A DNA stretch of 5,440 bases from an uncultured Sulfurovum sp. GTDB lineage: Bacteria > Campylobacterota > Campylobacteria > Campylobacterales > Sulfurovaceae. The notes beneath the pieces were generated by a model. It was not told where the DNA came from. It worked only from the letters and a program-made list of their open reading frames with translations, and searched no databases. The stretch is from NCBI GenBank assembly GCA_947313765.1, contig CAMZNQ010000377.1, positions 1 to 5,440 on the forward strand. Reading direction: 5' to 3'. Of the stretch, positions 1-5,440 are shown one piece after another (position 1 is the first letter of the stretch; every line of letters starts with the position of its first letter). Both the position numbers and the translations under genes were made by a program.

Positions 1-213
1 TCTAGTGGCATTTTCACCTAGCTGCATTTTAAATGGTGCTATAGAGCTATCAAGTGCCTGTGCATCTGTATTTGCTACAATTAAATCAATAGTGTGTATA
101 CCTTCTTCGATCATATGGTTTATCATGTTTCCACCACCACCACCGACACCGATTGCTTTTATTTTTGCTCCATTTACTCCAGCTGATGATTCTGTTATGT
201 TAAATTCTTCCAT
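1..213 (-). CDS. ftsZ: Cell division protein FtsZ, N-terminal 71 codons (cut by window edge)
   Basis: Tubulin-like GTPase that polymerises into the cytoplasmic Z ring at the division site. The visible part starts at the ATG at 213 and runs off the left edge in frame. After a short variable N-terminal tail (residues 1-16) comes KIKAIGVGGGGGNMINHMI (17-35), the first nucleotide-binding loop of the FtsZ/tubulin Rossmann fold, with a five-glycine run as in E. coli FtsZ. LIVANTDAQAL (44-54) is the hallmark FtsZ segment with the nucleotide-contacting NTDAQAL stretch. The tubulin signature GGGTGTG, the T7 loop and the C-terminal tail lie outside the window. An AAGGAG ribosome binding site (226-231) sits 12 bases before the ATG, slightly long but clear. 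The start lies 26 bases after the ftsA stop on the same strand, so it is probably co-transcribed with ftsA. The product call is near certain. Confidence 0.97.
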   Translation of the reverse strand, partial: MEEFNITESSAGVNGAKIKAIGVGGGGGNMINHMIEEGIHTIDLIVANTDAQALDSSIAPFKMQLGENATR

Positions 214-239
214 AGATATATCTTGCTCCTTTTTCTTTC

Positions 240-1613
240 TTAAAATATTTTTGATGCCCACTGCATAAAGTTTTGCAATGGATTATTGGGGTCTTTTTTT
301 GGCTCTTGACTTAAATCTTTAAATAGCTCATTACTACTCTCTTTTTCATCTGTAAATGATGGCATAGATACAGATATTTTAGGTTTTGTAATGTTATTCA
401 TTGTAATGTCTTGTAGCGACTCTGTTGCTTGATAATCTTTAGAGTGTAGCATGTTTTTACTACCTTCTAGTTCATACTCTGTATGCCTTCCTGATTCATG
501 ATATATTAATCCTATTGCTGTTGAAAACTCTGATGCATTTAAGTTATCTGCAACAGTTGTTGCATTTTCAGGATGACCAATTCTAACAGGTATATTTGGC
601 ATAAGTGCTTGTGCTAACTCTCTAGTACCCTCTATTTTTGTCATACCACCAGTTAAGATAATACCTGCACCTAATTGGTCAACCAATCCACTTCTCTCTA
701 ATGAATTGGCTAATATACTAAGAGTCTCTTCCATTCTAAAATATATAACATTATGCACAGTATCTAAAGATATAGTATTTAAATTATCTTCATCTCCAAT
801 AATAGGAACGTCAACCTCTCCATTGCTATTATTTAATAGACTACCTCTAGTAATTTTAAGCTCTTCAGCAGAATCAAGTGGTGTATGTAGTACGATAGAT
901 AAATCATTTGTAATGTGGTTAGAACCTACAGATAGAAAGTCATTGTATTGAATAGAATTTCCAACATGAATAATAAGATTTGATGTGTGACCTCCCAAAT
1001 CTATGACGGCAACACCTCTTGTTTTATCGCTTTCAGACATAACAGCTAATGCCGAAGCATAACCACTAAGTACAACTTTATCAATCTCTATCCCTGCTGC
1101 ATGTACGGCTTTTTTTAGGTTTCCAATATTTGATTTTGCTGTCATAATAATATGGGTATCTACTTCCATTCTACTTGCATTCATTCCATTTGGGTCTTCG
1201 ATAAAATCTTGCTCATCAATCTTAAATTTATAGGGTAATACATGCAGTACTTCAAATTCATTAGGGATATTTGCATTGTAGAGAGCAGTTTGCATTACAC
1301 GATTAATTTCTGTTAATGATATCTCTTGATTAGGAATATTAACTACTCCTGTAGAGTTGATACTCTTTGTATATGCTCCTGAGATTGAAATGGTGGCTCG
1401 TGTTAAATTAATACCTGCAACACGTCTAGCATCATCAACAGCTACCTTAATAGCTTTTGATGCCAATTCTATGTTTGTAATAGTACCTTTTTTTATGCCC
1501 TGTGATTTTGCGACACCATGTCCACTAATCTCAATAATACCATCTCTGATTTTACCGATAATTGCACATATTTTAGTAGAGCCAATATCTATTGCTAGGA
1601 TAGGGTTATTCAA
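240..1613 (-). CDS. ftsA: Cell division protein FtsA (actin-like FtsZ membrane anchor), TTG start
   Basis: Actin-fold ATP-binding protein that ties FtsZ filaments to the inner membrane and recruits later division proteins. It has 457 residues; family members are usually about 400-480. Phosphate-1 loop: AIDIGSTKICAIIG (7-20, Asp9). The inserted 1C/SHS2 domain covers about 84-163. Phosphate-2 loop: VIDLGGHTSNLII (203-215, Asp205). Adenosine motif: GIILTGGMTKIEG (317-329). A poorly conserved polar linker (about 375-440) leads to the C-terminal amphipathic membrane-targeting helix, NPLQNFMQWASKIF (444-457), which is intact. The start codon is TTG at 1611-1613: an AAGGA site lies 7 bases upstream, and the next in-frame Met (107) would remove the phosphate-1 loop. 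The gene sits between the ppiD-like gene (36-base gap) and ftsZ (26-base gap) on the same strand, the usual ftsA-ftsZ order. The weak start may limit FtsA relative to FtsZ, but that is inference. Confidence 0.97.
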   Translation of the reverse strand: MNNPILAIDIGSTKICAIIGKIRDGIIEISGHGVAKSQGIKKGTITNIELASKAIKVAVDDARRVAGINLTRATISISGAYTKSINSTGVVNIPNQEISLTEINRVMQTALYNANIPNEFEVLHVLPYKFKIDEQDFIEDPNGMNASRMEVDTHIIMTAKSNIGNLKKAVHAAGIEIDKVVLSGYASALAVMSESDKTRGVAVIDLGGHTSNLIIHVGNSIQYNDFLSVGSNHITNDLSIVLHTPLDSAEELKITRGSLLNNSNGEVDVPIIGDEDNLNTISLDTVHNVIYFRMEETLSILANSLERSGLVDQLGAGIILTGGMTKIEGTRELAQALMPNIPVRIGHPENATTVADNLNASEFSTAIGLIYHESGRHTEYELEGSKNMLHSKDYQATESLQDITMNNITKPKISVSMPSFTDEKESSNELFKDLSQEPKKDPNNPLQNFMQWASKIF

Positions 1614-1620
1614 TTTGTAA

Positions 1621-1625
1621 TCCTT
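1621..1625 (-). promoter_or_regulatory. Ribosome binding site that fixes the TTG start of ftsA
   Basis: AAGGA on the minus strand, 7 bases before the TTG at 1613. Good pairing and ideal spacing make the TTG the start, since there is no ATG in frame until residue 107 of the protein. Confidence 0.85.
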
Positions 1626-1649
1626 AATACTGTTTTTTAATTTAAAAAC

Positions 1650-3107
1650 TTATTTGTAAACTTCAGTAGGATACATTTTGTCTAACTTTTTAATTAAGCT
1701 TGTTTGGAAACTCTGCTCTTTTACTTTATCTGTATTTTTATAGAGTTCATTAGTGCTATTTTTATCAAGCGTAATCAATTTCTGTTCAACAATTTTGTAA
1801 ACTATCACTTTACTTCCTATAGGTATAATACCCTTTTCTTCTTTAGAAGTAAATAGTTGAGATACAAAACTCATAGTTTCCTGTTTATTTAGACCTACAT
1901 TTTGTGTTTCCTCGTTGTTTAGTGTGATGAAATCTGACACATTTGTCTCATCATTGTCAATAGTTGATAATTTTTTTTCAGATAATAGAGATAATGCCTC
2001 TTTTTTTGCCTCTTTTAGATATAGAGGTGTAATATTCTCTTTAACCTCTTTAAATGGTTTTATTTTGGGTTCTTTAATAGATACTATCTTTACAGAAACA
2101 TACTTTTTATTTATTACTTTTGGTTTAATAAAATCACCTATTTTATGTTTTGATACTTCACTCCATAACTCTTTAGAAAATTTTGGGTTATTAATCTCTA
2201 CTGTTACAGTTTCGCTCTTTTTAAGTTTTCCATTTTTAAATGCCAAGTAATCTTTATATGCTGGTTTATGTGCTAATTTTAATTTTACATCATCTATTAA
2301 AAAATCTTTTATATCATTTAATGGTAATATCTTACCCTCTTTATCGGTATATTTAAATCTATTTTTAGCATAAAAATCATCTATCTCTTCTTTGCTTACG
2401 TTAACATCTTCTACCTCGCTCCATCTAACATCAAGAGTATACTCTTTTGGAGTTTGATATTGCTCTTTTCTTGTCTCCCAAAACTCTTTTAGTTTTGTTT
2501 CATCTATGGTAACATTTACATCTTTATCTGTTAAAACAGAGTATTTTAATTTATCAGCAACCTCGAATGCAACTTTAAATGCATCATATTCAGGTTTTAT
2601 TCCTTTTATTGTTAATAGTTTTAAACTCTTTTCAATAATAAGTTGATTTTTAAAACTCTCTTCAAATGTACTCTGTTGAAAAGGGCTATTTTGGATAAAT
2701 GTATCATATATCTTTCTATCAAAAACTCCATCTTTTTGAAATGCTGGAATTGTTGTTAGTTTCTCTCCTGCCTCTTTATCTGTTACGATAATTCCAAACT
2801 CTTTAGCAAGGTTAAGAATCTTTGCTTCTGTCTCCATATTGTTTAAAACTTGTTGCTCTAAACCCATTCTCTTTGCTTGTTCTTTGTCAAACTTTCCTTG
2901 CATCATCTGATTGTATCTATTAAATAAGTTATTGTACTCCATTGAGAATATATCTCTTTTAAGCTCAATATCTCCAACTTTTCCTATGCTATTACTTTTT
3001 AGTCCAAATGAAAACCCAGCAGTTGCACCTGTAAAGATAAAAGATATAGTCGCTATCCATATTGTAATTATTAAAAATTTGTTGTTCTTTTGCATCCAAC
3101 TTATCAT
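1650..3107 (-). CDS. PpiD-like membrane-anchored periplasmic chaperone (SurA N-terminal-type domain)
   Basis: Probably a chaperone for newly exported proteins, anchored in the inner membrane and facing the periplasm, as PpiD is. It has 485 residues; E. coli PpiD has about 620. The N terminus MISWMQKNN is followed by one hydrophobic segment (about 11-31, FLIITIWIATISFIFTGATA), giving N-in/C-out topology without signal cleavage; this start matches the family pattern I recall from Campylobacterota. Residues about 40-185 are helical and SurA_N-like. Residues 186-255 resemble the linker before the isomerase domain of PpiD. Residues about 312-360 (ELWSEVSKHKIGDFIKPK onward) resemble the tail of a parvulin or PpiD C-terminal repeat. 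I see neither a parvulin His-Ile-Leu start nor a GGDxGW-like core, so prolyl isomerase activity is doubtful. The ATG at 3107 has AAGG 10 bases upstream (3118-3121). It is the first gene of the cluster leading into ftsA and ftsZ. Family assignment is strong; precise function is inferred. Confidence 0.87.
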   Translation of the reverse strand: MISWMQKNNKFLIITIWIATISFIFTGATAGFSFGLKSNSIGKVGDIELKRDIFSMEYNNLFNRYNQMMQGKFDKEQAKRMGLEQQVLNNMETEAKILNLAKEFGIIVTDKEAGEKLTTIPAFQKDGVFDRKIYDTFIQNSPFQQSTFEESFKNQLIIEKSLKLLTIKGIKPEYDAFKVAFEVADKLKYSVLTDKDVNVTIDETKLKEFWETRKEQYQTPKEYTLDVRWSEVEDVNVSKEEIDDFYAKNRFKYTDKEGKILPLNDIKDFLIDDVKLKLAHKPAYKDYLAFKNGKLKKSETVTVEINNPKFSKELWSEVSKHKIGDFIKPKVINKKYVSVKIVSIKEPKIKPFKEVKENITPLYLKEAKKEALSLLSEKKLSTIDNDETNVSDFITLNNEETQNVGLNKQETMSFVSQLFTSKEEKGIIPIGSKVIVYKIVEQKLITLDKNSTNELYKNTDKVKEQSFQTSLIKKLDKMYPTEVYK

Positions 3108-3139
3108 TCTGTTATTGCCTTAATATTAACGTTTATGGC

Positions 3140-3145
3140 ATTTTA
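3140..3145 (-). promoter_or_regulatory. Candidate -10 element for the ppiD-ftsA-ftsZ operon
   Basis: TAAAAT on the minus strand, five of six matches to TATAAT. It would start transcription near 3133 and leave a leader of about 25 bases that includes the AAGG ribosome binding site. No convincing -35 box is seen; weak or absent -35 boxes are known for sigma-70 promoters of Campylobacter and Helicobacter. Chance matches are frequent in sequence this A/T-rich. Confidence 0.35.
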
Positions 3146-3191
3146 GTCTAGTTGTGATTAATTATTAATGAAAAAATTACTTTATTCATAG

Positions 3192-3197
3192 TATATT
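3192..3197 (+). promoter_or_regulatory. Candidate -10 element for bioA
   Basis: TATATT on the plus strand, five of six matches to TATAAT. It would start transcription near 3204, giving a leader of about 17 bases that still contains the AAGG at 3211-3214. No -35 box at 16-18 bases spacing was found, which is not unusual for this phylum. Confidence 0.35.
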
Positions 3198-3220
3198 CCT
3201 TTAAAAAGATAAGGTAAATA

Positions 3221-4522
3221 ATGAATAGTGATAATTCACAAATAATAATAGAAGATTTAGCACATATATGGCATCCATGTACCCAAATGAAAGACCATGA
3301 GACTTTACCACTCATTCCTATTAGCCGAGGAGAAGGGGTTTATCTTTATGATTTTGATGATAAATCATATATTGATGCTATCTCTTCGTGGTGGGTTAAT
3401 ATCTTTGGTCATGTTAATCCACATATATCAAATAGGATAAAAGAGCAGTTGGAGAGTTTAGAGCATGTTCTTCTTGCAGGATTTACACATAAACCAGCTG
3501 TAGATTTGGCTAAAAAACTTGTAGAGATAACACCTAAAGGTTTAGATAAACTATTTTTTGCTGACAATGGTTCATCTGCTGTTGAGGTGGCATTAAAGAT
3601 GAGTTTTCATTACCATAAAAATCGTGGAGAGAGTAGACCTCTCTTCCTATCTCTATCTAACTCATATCATGGCGAGACTATTGGTGCATTGAGTGTAGGT
3701 GATGTTGAATTATATAAAGAGACTTACGCTCCACTCTTAATATCTTGTATTCAGACTCCTGTACCTAAAGAGCAAACTAAAGAGAGTGCAGAAGAGGCAA
3801 TTGTTGAGTTAGAAAAAATTTTAGAAGAGAGAGGAGAAGAGATTTCAGCATTTATCATAGAGCCTCTTGTGCAAGGTGCAGGATATATGCATATGTATCA
3901 TCCTATATATATAACATTGGCAAAGAGAGCTTGTGAGAAGCATGGAGTACATTTAATTGCAGATGAGATTATGGTAGGTTTTGGACGAACAGGAACAATG
4001 TTTGCTTGTGAACAGGCAGACATAACTCCTGATTTTATGACTCTATCAAAAGGATTAACAGGAGGTTATCTCCCTTTAGCTGTTGTTATGACAACAGATG
4101 AGGTATATAGTGCTTTCTATTGTGACTATGGAGAGCATAAAGCCTTTTTACATTCACACTCCTACACAGGTAATCCTTTGGCATGTGCTTCTGCTCTGGC
4201 AACATTAGAGCTATTTGAAGCATCTGATGTTATTGGAGAAAATAGAAAAAAATCATCCTACATCTTAGAAAAAGTGGAGAAGTTTAAATCTCTACCAAAT
4301 GTAAAAGAGGTTAGACAGACAGGTATGATAACAGCAATTGAGCTAAGGGGGTATGAACCAGAAGAGCGTATAGGTCTAAAGGTATATCAATATGGTTTAG
4401 ATAATGGTGTACTTTTACGACCTTTAGGTCACATCATATATTTTATGCCACCATATATTATTTCAAATGAGCAGATTGATAAAATGATAGATACAGCCTA
4501 TGATGCGATAGTTAGATTGTAG
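3221..4522 (+). CDS. bioA: Adenosylmethionine-8-amino-7-oxononanoate aminotransferase (DAPA synthase)
   Basis: PLP enzyme of biotin synthesis: transfers an amino group, in the well-studied enzymes from S-adenosylmethionine, to 7-keto-8-aminopelargonate to form 7,8-diaminopelargonate, in the cytoplasm. Class III aminotransferase fold, 433 residues, full length. Visible markers: HIWHPCTQMKDHE (15-27) and SSWWVN (55-60) of the substrate pocket, FADNGSSAVEVALKM (113-127) for PLP phosphate binding, SYHGETIGA (148-156) with Tyr149 stacking on PLP, LIADEIMVGFGRTG (245-258) with Asp248 holding the PLP nitrogen and Arg256, the Schiff-base Lys277 in SKGLTGG, and RPLGHIIYFMPPY (400-412) with Arg400, equivalent to the carboxylate-binding arginine of E. 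coli. The pattern separates BioA from GABA and ornithine aminotransferases. One oddity: Cys20 replaces the Tyr17 of E. coli BioA. AAGG lies 6 bases before the ATG. The nearest biotin gene partners are not in the window; the next gene, aroQ, belongs to another pathway. Confidence 0.96.
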   Translation: MNSDNSQIIIEDLAHIWHPCTQMKDHETLPLIPISRGEGVYLYDFDDKSYIDAISSWWVNIFGHVNPHISNRIKEQLESLEHVLLAGFTHKPAVDLAKKLVEITPKGLDKLFFADNGSSAVEVALKMSFHYHKNRGESRPLFLSLSNSYHGETIGALSVGDVELYKETYAPLLISCIQTPVPKEQTKESAEEAIVELEKILEERGEEISAFIIEPLVQGAGYMHMYHPIYITLAKRACEKHGVHLIADEIMVGFGRTGTMFACEQADITPDFMTLSKGLTGGYLPLAVVMTTDEVYSAFYCDYGEHKAFLHSHSYTGNPLACASALATLELFEASDVIGENRKKSSYILEKVEKFKSLPNVKEVRQTGMITAIELRGYEPEERIGLKVYQYGLDNGVLLRPLGHIIYFMPPYIISNEQIDKMIDTAYDAIVRL

Positions 4523-4540
4523 AATTTATTAAAATTTCGA

Positions 4541-4546
4541 TAAACT
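4541..4546 (+). promoter_or_regulatory. Weak candidate -10 element upstream of aroQ
   Basis: TAAACT in the 56-base gap between bioA and aroQ, with TTGTAG (4517-4522, overlapping the bioA stop) 18 bases upstream as a poor -35. It would start transcription near 4553 and leave the AAGG ribosome binding site (4565-4568) in the leader. No terminator hairpin is seen after bioA, so simple read-through from bioA is equally possible. Confidence 0.2.
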
Positions 4547-4578
4547 ACACAACAATTTAAAAACAAGGTAAAGATTAA

Positions 4579-5073
4579 ATGAAAATAGTAGTAATACAAG
4601 GGCCAAACTTAAATATGTTAGGCTTAAGAGAACAAAATATTTATGGACCAATGAAATTAGATGACATTCACGCACAGATGAAATCATTTGCAGAGCAAAA
4701 TAATGTAGAGATTGAATTTTTTCAAAGTAACTTAGAGGGTGAGATTGTAGATAGACTTCAAGAGGGTCTTGGAGATGCAAATGGTGTGATGATCAGTCCA
4801 GCAGCATATACACATACATCTATTGCAATTCGTGATGCTATTTCAGCAATTCAAATTCCTACTGTAGAGGTTCATATCTCAAATATTCATCAAAGAGAGG
4901 AGTTTAGACATACTTCTATTACAGCTCCTGTATGTTCAGGTCAAATTGTTGGTTTCGGACCATTTGGTTACCATTTAGCAATGTTATCAATTATTCAGAT
5001 TATGAATGAGGTAAAAGCTATTCAAGAGCAAAAGCAAGGACAAGATGCTCACGTAGCTCTACAAAATAAATAG
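4579..5073 (+). CDS. aroQ: 3-dehydroquinate dehydratase, type II
   Basis: Cytoplasmic shikimate-pathway enzyme converting 3-dehydroquinate to 3-dehydroshikimate by anti elimination through an enolate; the family forms a dodecamer of flavodoxin-like subunits. It has 164 residues, slightly longer than the usual 145-155 because of a polar C-terminal tail (about 147-164), as in related species. Motifs: [13 protein letters not shown] (6-18) with Asn10 and the lid Arg17, catalytic base Tyr22 in [17 protein letters not shown] (75-88) with His79 and Asp86, VEVHISN (96-102) with Glu97 and catalytic acid His99, REEFR (106-110) with Arg110, and the [10 protein letters not shown] segment (125-134). Almost every active-site residue is present, but Ser73 stands where the family has Asn (Asn75 in M. 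tuberculosis, Asn76 in H. pylori). AAGG lies 10 bases before the ATG. The peptidase gene follows 53 bases downstream on the same strand. Confidence 0.96.
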   Translation: MKIVVIQGPNLNMLGLREQNIYGPMKLDDIHAQMKSFAEQNNVEIEFFQSNLEGEIVDRLQEGLGDANGVMISPAAYTHTSIAIRDAISAIQIPTVEVHISNIHQREEFRHTSITAPVCSGQIVGFGPFGYHLAMLSIIQIMNEVKAIQEQKQGQDAHVALQNK

Positions 5074-5102
5074 AAAATAAAAAAGTCGGAATCTCTCCGA
5101 CT
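5074..5102 (-). terminator. Intrinsic terminator-like hairpin reading leftward, between aroQ and the peptidase gene
   Basis: A perfect 7-bp stem, AGTCGGA (5084-5090) with TCCGACT (5096-5102), encloses a 5-base loop. On the minus strand the stem runs straight into six T, one A and four T (5084 down to 5074), the standard shape of a Rho-independent terminator. On the plus strand the stem is followed by ACATACTCC with no U-tract, so it is not a good terminator for aroQ. No annotated leftward gene lies to its right in this window. In the plus direction the same hairpin could still protect the aroQ mRNA 3' end or act as a processing site. The structure is certain from sequence; its use is not. Confidence 0.6.
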
Positions 5103-5124
5103 ACATACTCCATAAGGTAAAATC
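5074..5124 (-). ncRNA. Candidate short antisense RNA over the peptidase gene leader
   Basis: A perfect minus-strand TATAAT (5131-5136) would start transcription near 5124, and the leftward hairpin with U-tract would end it near 5074, giving about 50 nt. The transcript would be complementary to the leader of the peptidase mRNA including its AAGG (5114-5117), and would begin just past the ATG at 5127. There is no -35 box, only T-rich patches upstream of the -10, which Campylobacter promoters can use. The coincidence of promoter and terminator on one strand is the only support; expression is not shown by the sequence. Confidence 0.25.
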
Positions 5125-5126
5125 CC

Positions 5127-5440
5127 ATGAATTATATTGTTAAAGATGAAAATGCTATCTACTATGAGTGTGGCTATAGTTCAGATAATGCAATTTTTTT
5201 AAAGTTAGGAAGTGAATCTTTTTTTATTACAGATGCAAGATACACCATAGAGGCTAAAGAGAGAGTAAAAGATGCAACAGTCATAATTGATGGAGATTTA
5301 TTTGGACAATCTAATAGGTTGATTAAAAATTCTAAAATCAAAGAGCTTGTTTTTGACCCTAAAGAGTGGAGTATATTTCATTTTGAGAAGATTAGTAATG
5401 GTTTAAAGATAAGATTTAAAGAGAGTCCAGATTTTTCACA
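5127..5440 (+). CDS. M24-family Xaa-Pro peptidase, N-terminal 104 codons (cut by window edge)
   Basis: Likely a cytoplasmic metallopeptidase of the aminopeptidase P / prolidase group, releasing residues next to proline; the closest relative I recall is H. pylori HP1037 (pepQ). Only the non-catalytic creatinase-type N-terminal domain is visible: MNYIVKDENAIYYECGYSSD (1-20), FFITDARYTIEAKE (32-45), the most telling segment since FITDxRY recurs at this place in the family, then an alternating strand-helix pattern to residue 104 with LVFDP (74-78). The pita-bread catalytic domain with the Asp, Asp, His, Glu, Glu metal ligands lies beyond the right edge, so activity cannot be judged. The ATG at 5127 has AAGG (5114-5117) 9 bases upstream. 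It follows aroQ by 53 bases with a hairpin between them. The frame is open to the last base. Family is likely; the exact member (PepP or PepQ) is not settled. Confidence 0.85.
   Translation, partial: MNYIVKDENAIYYECGYSSDNAIFLKLGSESFFITDARYTIEAKERVKDATVIIDGDLFGQSNRLIKNSKIKELVFDPKEWSIFHFEKISNGLKIRFKESPDFS
5131..5136 (-). promoter_or_regulatory. Perfect TATAAT on the minus strand inside the peptidase gene start
   Basis: Reads TATAAT on the minus strand, six of six matches, followed 7 bases on by a G at 5124 as a possible start. Upstream sequence has short T-runs but no -35 consensus. It overlaps codons 2-4 of the peptidase gene, so it may simply reflect Asn-Tyr-Ile codons. Confidence 0.25.

Larger units (their letters stand above)
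3108..3220. promoter_or_regulatory. Divergent promoter region between ppiD-like gene and bioA
   Basis: A 113-base, very A/T-rich spacer separates two genes transcribed outward, so both transcription starts should lie here unless they are inside coding sequence. It also contains both ribosome binding sites (AAGG at 3118-3121 on minus, AAGG at 3211-3214 on plus). An A/T-only dyad, ATTAAT-T-ATTAAT, sits near the middle at 3157-3169; it could be an operator but is also likely by chance in such sequence. No riboswitch-like or BirA-operator-like structure was recognised by eye. Confidence 0.7.

Noticed and set aside
5..268. 87-residue rightward frame with a run of prolines across the ftsZ start and ftsA end
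   Set aside because: The proline run is the complement of the FtsZ glycine loop, so this is a shadow of ftsZ.
706..951. Rightward open frames inside ftsA (this one and another at 1357-1620)
   Set aside because: Both overlap conserved FtsA coding sequence in antisense and show no family features.
1915..2250. 111-residue rightward frame inside the ppiD-like gene
   Set aside because: It is a Phe/Leu/Ser-rich shadow of the Lys/Glu-rich real frame, with no ribosome binding site in a plausible gene context.
2911..3123. 70-residue rightward frame opposite the start of the ppiD-like gene, with hydrophobic stretches
   Set aside because: It is antisense to the membrane anchor and signal region of a clear family protein; the hydrophobicity comes from the complementary codons.
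4523..4537. AATTT...AAATT inverted repeat after bioA as a terminator
   Set aside because: The stem is five A/T pairs only with no G/C clamp and no proper U-tract, too weak for an intrinsic terminator.
4529..4780. 83-residue leftward open frame opposite the start of aroQ, with a very hydrophobic C-terminal half that looks like a small membrane protein
   Set aside because: It lies antisense to the well-conserved aroQ N terminus. Leu/Phe-rich frames arise by default opposite A-rich coding DNA, and no gene family was recognised.
1..5440. A hidden defence, mobile or otherwise undescribed multi-gene system
   Set aside because: Every gene belongs to a known housekeeping family in an order familiar from Campylobacterota, with no integrase, transposase, CRISPR-type repeats, tRNA or sudden change in base use.

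Overview
The window reads as a stretch of chromosome from an AT-rich member of the Campylobacterota (formerly Epsilonproteobacteria), most like the Sulfurimonas/Sulfurovum/Helicobacter/Campylobacter side of the bacterial tree. The reasons are low GC, strongly A/T-ending codons, AAGG-type ribosome binding sites, and gene order: ftsZ, ftsA, a PpiD-like membrane protein and bioA are neighbours in Helicobacter pylori too (recalled as HP0979 to HP0976), and aroQ next to an M24 Xaa-Pro peptidase also recurs there (recalled as HP1038/HP1037). Genus cannot be fixed from the sequence alone.

Layout: positions 3107 down to 1 hold a leftward (- strand) cluster, ppiD-like gene, ftsA, then the first 71 codons of ftsZ cut by the left edge. 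The gaps are only 36 and 26 bases, so it looks like one operon that couples an inner-membrane periplasmic chaperone to the cell-division pair FtsA/FtsZ. A 113-base A/T-rich divergent spacer (3108-3220) must hold the starts for both directions. Rightward from 3221 come bioA (biotin synthesis), aroQ (shikimate pathway, type II dehydroquinase) and the first 104 codons of an M24-family Xaa-Pro peptidase cut by the right edge. All three rightward genes carry the same 8-base leader word, AAGGTAAA, just before the start codon.

This is mostly a housekeeping region: no mobile element, CRISPR array, rRNA or tRNA was seen, and no new multi-gene system. The points worth a second look are small. (1) A well-formed hairpin plus U-tract between aroQ and the peptidase gene faces the wrong way (leftward), and a perfect TATAAT lies on the same strand about 30 bases before it; together they could make a roughly 50-nt RNA antisense to the peptidase ribosome binding site. 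(2) AroQ has Ser73 where type II dehydroquinases have a catalytic-site Asn. (3) BioA has Cys20 where the E. coli enzyme has active-site Tyr17. (4) ftsA starts with TTG. (5) The PpiD-like protein has no recognisable prolyl-isomerase signature.
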